From assembly GCA_026874595.1 (NCBI GenBank), contig CM049313.1:66768659-66832658 (forward strand): a stretch of DNA of 64,000 bases. Reading direction: 5' to 3'. The notes below the pieces were generated by a model. The model was not told where the DNA came from. It ran no database searches and saw only the letters and a list, made by a program, of their open reading frames with translations. The stretch is from Sipunculus nudus. Lineage: Eukaryota; Annelida; Sipuncula; Golfingiida; Sipunculidae. Position 1 is the stretch's first letter. Each line of letters begins with the position of its first letter. Below are positions 1-10,300 of this stretch, one piece after another. A program made the translations under genes and the position numbers.

Positions 1-1048
1 AAGGACTATGCCTCATTTATCTATTGCAGCTTACATTTTTGTAGCTATTCTGTCAATTTAAGAAAAGATTCAAATATTTATATGGGCCCCAAATGTGGAT
101 CAGAAATCAGAGGAGAGGGGGTTTGAGAGTAAATGGATGCATGATGCAGAATTCATTAAGTGTAAATCTTTGTTATGGAGAAGTTGATGGTATCGCTTTC
201 GCTTTACTTTTTCCAAAAATTGTTCACCATAACAAAACCGCAGGTGTTTAATTACATGATATTAACAAGCTTTTGGCTGTCACAAGTGAAATTAACAAAA
301 GCATTAAGCTGAGTGGTCTTGTCCAGCTGTGACACAGAAATCTACAAGCGGGTGCCTGGGAACATGTCAATTTCAGGGGTTTAGTTACGCGATCACCTGT
401 ACGACAGGGGGTCGTAAAACAATAGTCTTTAGCTGCTCCACTTCTTCATCGGGTCATATTTTGATAATTTCATGTGTTCGAATGCTTCCTGCTAACCGGG
501 TGATTGTATTTTTTCACTGCTCTTGCGGGGGTCTCTTTACAAAGATGCACCAAAAATGAAATATCGCATCATTTTGCACTATTTTATTATCCGGTTAACC
601 ACTGTGTTGCGGTAATATTTTACAAAATGCTTACACCTTGAAGGCACATTGACGCAAATAGCGAATCAATGTAAGATTGCAAGACTATTGTAATCTGTGC
701 CGACAAGCAAGCAGATATATTCGAGGTTCTTTTCTTTCCTAGAAAGGCGATTATTTTGATAGGAAATGGCACCGAATGGACCGACAATGTCAAGAGTATG
801 CACTGTGTGAAATTGTCGAGGTACTTGATGGTAAAATCTCGCTTGAATTATAACATTTAAGAACTATATGTATATTGACCAGAAGAAGCATATATCTGGG
901 CTAAAGTAGTGAAATAGTTAAATTTGGATACATGATTATTTCAGATAAACATAGCAACCAATAACCTAATGGATGTTCCTTTGCTACCTTTGGAAGGAAT
1001 ATATACGTCCGGAGCATAACCTTGGTGAAAATGATAACAATATCTGGT

Positions 1049-1114
<66 letters not shown>

Positions 1115-1574
1115 TGTGTGTTTGTGTGATCTCAGAGGATCATTATTTCAAACGATGTTTTATTTTTTCGCGGTGACGGATTGTTGGTCTGAATGTAGGA
1201 AATCGTACTGAGTGGGCATTGTTGCTAAAGATTTGATATAATAGGATAACACCAAAGGAAAAATCACCTTAATTTTACGGATTTTTGGTTATCACAGAAA
1301 ACACACTGAAATTATCTTATAACATGTATGTGTTAACAAAAGCACATTATTAAAAAAATATGGCAAGGGAATATAAAAAAAACAGTAGTCAGGGCCTACA
1401 AATTTACCTCAGCCGGGATCCTAACCAATCTTTGATGTGTGCTACACAGAATAATCCAGATAACATTACAAAACGTAAGGGTTGCATCTTGCGTGGTACC
1501 AACCTACAAAACTCAGTGCAGTACCTTTACTATCTATAAATCACCTCAAAATCGGTTTATAATTTTTCGAGTAA
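1..1574. other. PCSK1 3' intron, no exon seen
   Basis: By position this is the intron after the serine exon. I searched the minus strand for an LTWRD-like block and found none. It contains a 61-bp (TA)n tract at 1051-1111; the remaining short frames look random. Confidence 0.5.
1051..1111. repeat. (TA)n microsatellite
   Basis: Uninterrupted TA dinucleotides, followed by a short TG-rich run. Confidence 0.98.
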
Positions 1575-1912
1575 GGCCAAAAAAAATTAAAGGTATGGTT
1601 CACAGGCACCGCCCGCATCAATTTTAAACCCCCGCATCAAAACTGTTTATTTTGATTTTCAACAAAAACTTTCCAATTTTGAGCTGCTGCCGCTCCCATA
1701 ATTTTTTCAAGAAGATAAAACCATACAATTTCCTTAGTTTTGTAGTGCTTTCACTTATTAAGCAAAATGAAACTGTTATTTTCATGCTTTTCCCTTATCA
1801 TTTGACATTTTTTATCGAAACATACCAAAAAATTTAAAATAAAAAAAGCGCCCGCCCGCATTGATTTCTGAAAAAAAGTGCCTGAGAACCATACCTTTTT
1901 TTTATTTTGGCC
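1575..1912. mobile_element. Harbinger-type MITE with ~35-bp terminal inverted repeats
   Basis: The left end (1575-1609) starts ggccaaaaaaaattaaaggt and continues atggttcacaggcac. The right end (1878-1912), reverse-complemented, starts ggccaaaataaaaaaaaggt and continues atggttctcaggcac, so only a few bases differ over 35. The element is flanked on both sides by TAA (1572-1574 and 1913-1915). A 3-bp TWA-type duplication with G-rich TIRs is the PIF/Harbinger pattern; a TA-duplicating Tc1/mariner origin is the alternative. At 338 bp it has no coding capacity, so it would be non-autonomous. It lies in an intron of PCSK1. Confidence 0.82.
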
Positions 1913-2417
1913 TAAAGGATGGAAACATAACACCGCGCCACCTGGCGGGGGTATAGAGAAGCGGCATCTAACATTCAGCATGCAAGTACATATACAACAA
2001 GTCAGGTCAAAAGATTAATGTCTTTAACGTTTTTTTTAGAACGCAGGTGGTATGATAACTTCATATAGAAAACATGAGAAGTAATTGATTTTACCTAGCT
2101 TCGGATTTTTTTTATCCATAAATGGATTTTCATCATTTTCCGATTTTTTTTCCAGCCGTAGCCAAAGAAAATAAAGCGAGGCCCTGCTATTGGTATACAT
2201 ATTGGTGTATAATTACATCTGCCCCCAGCCCCCATGTTGCGTGCAGAGTTTTCGTGACTGCCTGTTTCATTTCAATGTGTACCAGGAATATCATTTTTTT
2301 TCTGGATATCCACCCCAGGTAATATTAAGCCCACACAAAACATGTTTTACTGTGATGACTTCTAGTTGTTAGAAAATAGCATTATATATTTTAAAATATT
2401 AACCTTTTATATAAATA

Positions 2418-2418
<1 letters not shown>

Positions 2419-2451
<33 letters not shown>
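2419..2451. repeat. (TA)n microsatellite
   Basis: TA run followed by an A/T-rich stretch with a T homopolymer at 2471-2483. The rest of 1916-2965 shows no recognisable feature. Confidence 0.95.
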
Positions 2452-2459
<8 letters not shown>

Positions 2460-2965
2460 AAAAATACATCTTTTTTTTTTTTTACATTTTAAGAGCATTA
2501 ACATTTTAATAACATATAACTTATAACTGGGTCAGGAATTAACCTGAATCAGAAGAATAATTTCAAAAGTAAATTTAGGTTGCAACATATTGAACTTTAT
2601 ACTATCATGTTTGATCTGCCACAATAATAGTTTCACTGTAATTTGTAAATTAATCATTTGCACATATGTGCATTCTTCTGAACACGGTATATTTTCAGGT
2701 TCTACATGTATATCGAAATGGAGTTGTCCGTTTAAGAACATTGCTCTACAGAATGGACTAAAGAGGAGGCATGTTTGAATGTAAAGAGGCCTACGTAGAA
2801 CAGCAGGATGCGAGAAAAGCCCGTTAATGCGAACAGAATTGTAAAAAAATATTAGTGGTCATGTCAACGAGACGATGTTGCTGGATGCTTATTTCAAGCG
2901 GGGGTCTGGTCAGATCATCAGGATGCTCGGAATAGCGGAGATTTACTGTATATACATTAACTTAC

Positions 2966-3066
2966 TTGGTCTGAAGGACTAATGCAAAGATCCCGGCAGC
3001 GAGGGGCGCAGAGGCCGATGTTCCGGTGTGAGCATTAGTACACTTATCATGAAGGTCGGTGGTCAT
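2966..3066 (-). CDS. PCSK1: PCSK1 exon: catalytic serine
   Basis: 101 nt (33 codons plus two bases). The acceptor is ttttatttcag and the donor is AA/gtaagt. It starts [20 protein letters not shown] and continues [13 protein letters not shown]; the partial last codon is probably Asn or Lys. The Ser in GTSASAP is the nucleophile. The next exon (expected to start PNLTWRDMQH-like) was not found between 1 and 2965, so it lies left of the window. Confidence 0.95.
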
Positions 3067-6000
3067 CTGAAATAAAAATGTCAGAGATAAGATAAAGATA
3101 ACAACAAGTTCAGTGGTCATCTTAAATATATACAGTGGAACCCCTCCTTAGCGGACAGTCATGGGACCGGACGATTTGTCCGATATAGCGGGGTGTCCGC
3201 CCAAGAGATAAGATAAGATTGACACAAATTAGTAAATTACAGACCAGATTAATATTCACGGGGAACTATAAAGAAATTAAATTTTGATTGAAACGTTTAC
3301 AGTAACGGCCTTATACCTATTTAATACTCAACAATATTAACTTTTTATACACTCACCATTTTAATGGTCTATTCCATTTACATTGCGATTTAATACACCT
3401 TCTTTAACGTTTAATCATACTTGTTTAATACACTTCCTATTATGTAGGTTAAATGCACTTTCAACATTTATAGTTTAATGCCTTCCATCTTAAAGAATTA
3501 ATCACCTTATAGAATTAATGCTCTGACAGTCTTAAATATTTACAAAAATCCACCGTCTTAAATACATTGTCATGAACTTGCAACCAATTGTTTAGATGCA
3601 CTTACAATTCCTATTGTTTAAGGTATATTTATCATCTCAACGTTGAAAGCACTAATAAGCTTAAATTCTTTCAAAGTGCCCCAATCACCTAAAAAGCATG
3701 TTGCATTAACATGAAAATAGCGTCTTCTCTTTGAAATATTTTGGTACTTGTCAAAATATTGCCCTGAAACCGTACGAGTGTTACATACAATGGACCGGGC
3801 GTCATCACAGTCGTCAACATGTACACAGCGGCTGGGACTGTGTGTATGGCCCGGTTAAAAACACCTGTCAATCAGGGGATGCACTGACTGCCTTGGCAAA
3901 TACAAATGTGACACATGTTCACACTAACTAAACATCGCGCCCTGCGGTTTCTCTGGGACCGGATATACGAGCTTCCATGATGCGTGCAATTTCAGTTGAA
4001 ACCCATGGATCTATCGTACAGTACTGTTGCGACATGTTCTACAATGAATTTACTTTCGGCCAATGGACCGTCATGTCCACCAAGCAGAGATATATCAGAG
4101 GGCATGAAGGTCTATGTGTATGTATAGACTAGTTTGAAATAATCCTTGTATGGGAACTGTCGAGCATGCACAAAATCGGACCTCCGGTCACGCGGCCTTG
4201 TTTTTTGTTAACTCCCAACGCAGGACCACAACAAGGTGTAAAACATCCATATGGAAGGTACTGAGAGTGTGAGTTGGGATTGTTTTGCTGGAAAACTTTT
4301 ATATAGAGCCAAAACTCAACTGATAGTGTGAAAGAATAATCATAAAATTGTTCCTGATTATGTCCCTTTAATTAAAGGGGCAAAATCACCGATCTAATCT
4401 TTATAAACTAAAGGTAATTCCTTGGAACAAGGGCATCTGGCAGCAAGTCAGATAAGCCAGAGCTTTCAAAATGGCGTTTTGCAACAAGTGACCTTTCTGT
4501 CTCCGCACATATGCAACCTACATCCTCAGGTTACATTTTTTCCCGTTTGTCAACAGTGTTTAAAAACATGTTGTTGATAAACAAGTTAACACATCCTTCA
4601 TGAAGGCCTTATAAGAACCTTTCACAACCAAAATTACCCTTAGACCAGTAATATATACACAGAGGAAGCTAGAAATCAAGTAAGTTCTTTTTCAAAATGT
4701 TGGTAAATGGGCACCTTTAACAATCTTTTAGTGTGAAGTGGCCCTGAGGGGAAAGAAGCATTATGGAGGCACTAAGCTTATCAACTGCTAATGCATTTAT
4801 AATGTTGCAATGTTTTAACTAGCGGTGAATCCATGATTTCGACATGCAAAATTTGACGACGGGGTTTTAATGTGTACGCGAAATGGTAGCCCCTGTTCAA
4901 AGAAGTTGTTTTAAAAAAAATATGTCAGGGATTGATAAAAGTTGTGACGAAACCTAATAACAACAGATCACGTAGAAGTGACGAGCATAAATTTTGTTAT
5001 GGAGATAAAAAAAATCAGATTCTATATAACTAGGCAGCGTGAAATGTCTGGGGGATGAATAAAGAAGTCAGTGTTTTTTTTTTGTTAACGAATAATTATA
5101 ATTTATTCTTAAAACAACCCTAACATTACAATACACTAAATCCATACAATTATACAATATAAAACAACAGTATAACAGTAAATCAATACAAGTACACAGT
5201 ATAATAAATAAAGTGTAACGTACCAGATCGAGTGTCCGGATCCTAGGCTAGGCTTTTCTGGATACCACCACTGTCACAGTACAACAAGTCCTTTAAAACT
5301 AATAATCTACGTAAACAGTTCGAATAGTCAAAAGTAAAACTCTTGTAATGACCGGAGGCAAACTGGAGACAGTCCCACTAAATCTACATAGAGTTCGTAG
5401 AATCCCTGACACTTCTAGTCCAAAACTGACACACACTCTTCCGTGTCCGCTGAAATTTTTTCTCTTTCTTCTCTCGGCTGTAAACACAGCCTCTAATTTA
5501 AAGCTTCTTAACCCAAAGCCTATGAACTTCTGTTTTACGAACAATCCAAAGAACACAGCAATATATGATACACACGCGCGCAAAGAACAATACAAGACGC
5601 GCGCTAATAGAGCGCGATCAGTCCAGAAAATTCAAGTTTAGCATGAACGTTGTGTATTTACGCGTCAGGGTTTACCCAGTAACCAAGCGCTGTGTCTCTA
5701 CACGCCATAGTGATTGACGCCCAGGACTTGAGCCTAACACGAAACAGAATGTCAACAGCGCAAAAGAAAAGAGACACCTGTAACAAAGTGAAAGTGTAAC
5801 AAAGAGTTTGACAGCGTTCAGGCGAGAACCTATCTGGATAGAGAGTCTGGGTGAAGGAGGACATGAGCAGGACGGCTTTTTACCACGCCAAAATGAAGGG
5901 TGACGTGTAGCAGCAAAGTAAACCGCTGAAAAAATTTTTTTGGACTATGCCAAAATGTAGGGGGACGTGTAGCTGCAAAGGTAACTGCGGAAATTTCTTT

Positions 6001-7358
6001 TTTGGACAACGCCCAAATGTAAGGGGACTTGTGGCAGCAACTCTATGTGTGGAAAAATTCTTTTTGGACCACATCCAAATGTTGGGAGACGTGTAGCAGC
6101 AAATTTAAACGACGAAAAACGCTTTTCTTGACCACACCCGAATAATGGGGGACGAGTAGCAGCAAATGTTAACGTGGAAAAACGCCTTTTTGGCCATGCC
6201 AAAATCCTCAAATAATAGTAGGACTACAATCAAGATGTAAATCGTTTAATGCAATTATATCAACTGTCTATGCACTTTTAATCTAATTCTTTTTACACAT
6301 TTACAATCCCAATAGTTTAATGCCCTAACCATCTCAACATTCTATGCACTTTTAACCTTACATTGTTTTAATACACTTACAATCTTTTGGTCGGAGAAGG
6401 TCCCTGAAGAGAAAGTAGTAGCCATGGTAGACGCGCATTTCTCAGCGTACCAGGGCGACTTGTGGTGCTGAGAAGCCGAGCTGATAGAAATAGTGTAGAT
6501 ACTGCTGGTGTACCCGTCACAGTCACAGTTGTCGTAATGTGTGCCGCCGTTCCCTGATGCCCACACATAGATCACGCCCTTTCCCTGACGGCCCTAGGGA
6601 AATACAGAAAGCAGTTCTCAACGTTTCCGATTTATTGCACAATTAGGTAATAACAGAGTACTGTTTTTTCTTGTCACTTATTCTTGCCCTTGTGTAGGAA
6701 AAAACCACATTGTCAATGAATTTAAGTACCTTTTCTTCAGTTTTAATACTGCACTCTTTTTACTATATTTCTTTTTTCCAATTGTTTATCAAATTTTTAC
6801 TTGTTCTTGCCCAGTTGAAGAAAAATATACAAATTGATAAAATATTTATACTTTATTAAAATTGGAAAATAACGCTGTTTTATTGTACTTTCCGTTACTC
6901 GGACTTTTTTTATTTACTGACAATATGGCGGGGTTGCATCTGTATCCGCTCTTCAAATTACATGTATAGTCAATAACGCTCCGAAAAAAAATCATGAATT
7001 TTTTAATCAGTTGAACTTTTCTAAATGTGAACCATGTTTCCATATTCCTTCGAATGATTTTAACCTGAAGAACGGCTCACATGTACCTTGTTACGGGTAG
7101 ACATAAAAGCGGACCGAACTGTCTCGCTAAAGCTTGCTTTTCTAGCGAAGCGGTTAGAACGCCGGACATGTGCGCCACCGACATGGGTTCGACTCCGGGA
7201 TCGGCACAGTATTTTCCCCTGAGCAATTTGTCTTCGTTACAAAAATGGGGCTCGTCTAACGTGACGGTAGACTTTGTTGCCCAGGGAATAAGCTCAATAA
7301 AGTGTGACTCCCAGTGGCGTTAATTTTTCTCCCAGGGTGGGGGGGGGGGATGAGTTTG

Positions 7359-7398
<40 letters not shown>

Positions 7399-10300
7399 CA
7401 GTCATATTTCAGATAATTATAATGTTAATAGAAAATAAGTGTATTCGTGAATTCTAAGCAAGGTTTAGATATAACATTTTTTAGTAAATGGATTCAAAGT
7501 CTCTAATTCTATTTATTAATTGATTTCATTTGCAATATCATAATATTATTCTCTGAAAAATGGGGGGATGATAACATTGACCATCCCCCCCCCCCCCCCT
7601 TGCCAAAAAGTGGGGGCTATATATACCCCCATCCCCCCCCCCCCCCCTATATTGACGCCCCTGGTGACTCCTGGGATAATTAGTCTTGTTCTGATAGCAG
7701 AACGCTCTTAAGAGGGGGTGTGTTACGGGGTGACATTAAAACGGACCGAACTTTCTCGCTAGTAAAGCTTGCTTTTCTAGCGAAGGGGTTGGAATGCCAG
7801 ACATGTGCGCCACCGACATGAGTTCGACTCCCGGATCGGCCCAGTATTTTTCCTGAGCATGTTGTCTTCGTAACAACCTGTACTGCCGAATAAACGCCAA
7901 ATTTCATCAAAGATTACCTTTGCAAACAGTAAATAAGAACAATATTGGTAATTAAGATTTCAGTGTGTGGGTGTGTCCAAGCATGAATGTGTATCTGTGA
8001 ACGTACTGCTTGTTAACAATTGGATTAAAACTGCTAAAGAAACGAACGGCGCTGCTGCAACATTCGAAGACCATTAGATAAGAATATTTTGTTAGATTGA
8101 ACATGGCTTCTTTACATATCTACTAAATTTTAGGTGCATGTTTTGTTTCAATTTTCAAAATATCAACGAGGTATCTACGCGAAATATGCTATTTTCACCG
8201 AGGAATTATTAATATTTTTCAGGATATCTATTAAGTGAAAGTGATATAATATCATTTGTTGATATGAAATGTAATAAGAGAAACCTGAGCTTTTTCATTT
8301 TCAATTATGGAAAATTGGATGCCTGTAATTTAATATGTATCTGAGCATTCTAAACTTAAATAAATAATATCATCAAAACATGTTATAGCGTCAAATGTTA
8401 GTTTCCTAAACTCATTTCCCCGGCACATTGGTCTTTTATCTTGAAAGTTCATATCATTAGAAAAAGCAACGTGAAACCTTGCTTATTAAGTTCCTGTATA
8501 AAGTGATGTTGAAGAACAGGAATTCACGCGTCAAGCCGTAATTGAGGTTGAGATTATCTGGTAAAAGGAACTTTCATCGACAATCTAGACAATTATCACG
8601 TCCATACTCACTGTTAAGCCTGACAAAAAAAAAACAGATTAGAGGTTTGAGAAGAGATGGTATTAGAGAAGGTATCAGCGCGTGTAGCTCTTTCCTTTAA
8701 CTGAAAGCGGATGGCTGATTAATCCGCCAACATTATAGATGGACAAAGCTACAGCAGTTGAAAATAAGCCCAGGCAATTCATAAATTTTCTTGCTTCTGA
8801 TTGATAAGTCAAATCGCCCCGAACAAATTATCAGTATGTGCAGCAAAACACACGTCACTTCCTAAGGAGCTGACCTTATGTTTTACCTTGAAATTGAGAA
8901 AAGGGAAAGTTTAATTGGAACCTATTCCTATACAACGGTAATGATGTTATTCCTTCTGACTTCAGTGTTATGTCGCCTTGCACGTGTATATCGAATATCA
9001 TTATTCATGATCTACGTTATCTTGGCATGGAAAGTAAAGAGGGAACCTAAATAAATTTAGATAAAAATTAAAGTTTTATATTTGGTCTTAAGAAAATTCA
9101 CTTAAATAAGGGCAAGTAACAGTATATTTGAAGTTGAAATACGCTATTTGTAATACAGCTGGAAATTAGTTCGTAACAGTGGAATAATGTGTACTATTTT
9201 AACCATTATGTTTGCATTTGCAGTCTATTGAATTATAACTCCTTGGTATATGTTTCAGTTTATTTGGCGTAGCAAAGCAGTGACATAATATATATATTTT
9301 ATTGTTTGGGAGACATATTTGGATTGCATCACAATGGACTATACAGTTTAGAAAAGATAAATTTTTAGTATAATTAAATTCAAAACCAGGTTTAGATAAA
9401 ATATTTCATAGTAAACTCAGAAATTGAACCCAGGTCTATAATTCTAAAATTATATATATTTCTTTTATAATATATAAAATATTAGTACTTATTTATCATT
9501 ATATGAATATTATTCTCTGAATAGCAGACAGGGTGATTACATTAACCATGCCCCCCTCTTACTGAAAAGGTGGGGATACGCCCCCCCCCCCCCCCCCCCG
9601 ATATTGACACCCCTGTTATTAAGCCCCTGTAACTTGTATCGCTTCGAGCCAGTGACACCTCAAACATGTTCGTAATTGTCTAGCAAGAAATACGATTATT
9701 TCATAGACACCTCTGTAATATATTTTGCTCCAGGTATGCACAAAATATATTCTTATTATTTGCTAGTATTAGGAAAATGAATCATCGTATCATGGTATCA
9801 CATTTATTTTTGTTTAAATATACCAATCATTTGCAATTACCTGTTCCCATGTTGTGTTGGAAGTGATGTGAAAATGATCCTTAATTACACCTGCCGATAA
9901 AATTTACTCTGGAAGGAGCAAAATGGAGATGGATAATTTGCTTCTAATGGGAAAATTAATACTTGCTATTAGGAAGCATTGGTGAAAAAAGGAATGCAGA
10001 AATGAGCAATAATTACACCGTTTGGGATTAACTATTTAAATTACCATTACCTTATCAATGTTTGAATCCCATCTACCAATTAACATATAGCATTAGTGTG
10101 CAATTGGATAATTAAATTACATCTTATCTTATCTTATCTTGATGGTCACTGCCTGATCCGACATGATGGTGAGAACTTACTTGAATAATTCCTTTTTCGA
10201 AAGCAGCAGAGGCAAGTCTCCCCGGTCCTTCGACTGTTTTACCGTCATCATTTGGCCCCCAGGAGGCGCTGTAGATATCCACGTGGTTTATATTGAAGCT

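Larger units (their letters stand above)
7089..7875 (+). mobile_element. TRIM: miniature LTR retrotransposon with tRNA-like LTRs
   Basis: Two direct repeats with TG…CA ends (7089-7241 and 7721-7875; tgttacggg … cttcgt(t/a)aca), roughly 87% alike by eye, flank a short non-coding interior. Four bases after the first LTR lies tggggctcgtct (7246-7257), one base short of the tRNA-Pro primer-binding site used by many retroelements. A polypurine tract, aagaggggg (7710-7718), lies two bases before the second LTR. ACCT flanks the whole element (7085-7088 and 7876-7879), as a 4-bp target-site duplication. Without the nested MITE (7312-7663 plus its duplication) the interior is about 120 bp, so the element could move only with enzymes supplied by another element. 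It lies in a PCSK1 intron, antisense to the gene. Confidence 0.82.

Noticed and set aside
973-1176. Open frame across the (TA)n tract, and similar frames at 18492-18686, 20747-20929, 21401-21713, 27852-28052, 37657-37992, 41034-41252 and 52020-52320
   Set aside because: The alternating Y-I peptides are translations of TA or TC microsatellites, not genes.
7143-7207. Functional tRNA gene
   Set aside because: A and B boxes fit, but no acceptor stem and an imperfect T-arm, and the same sequence recurs inside paired LTRs.
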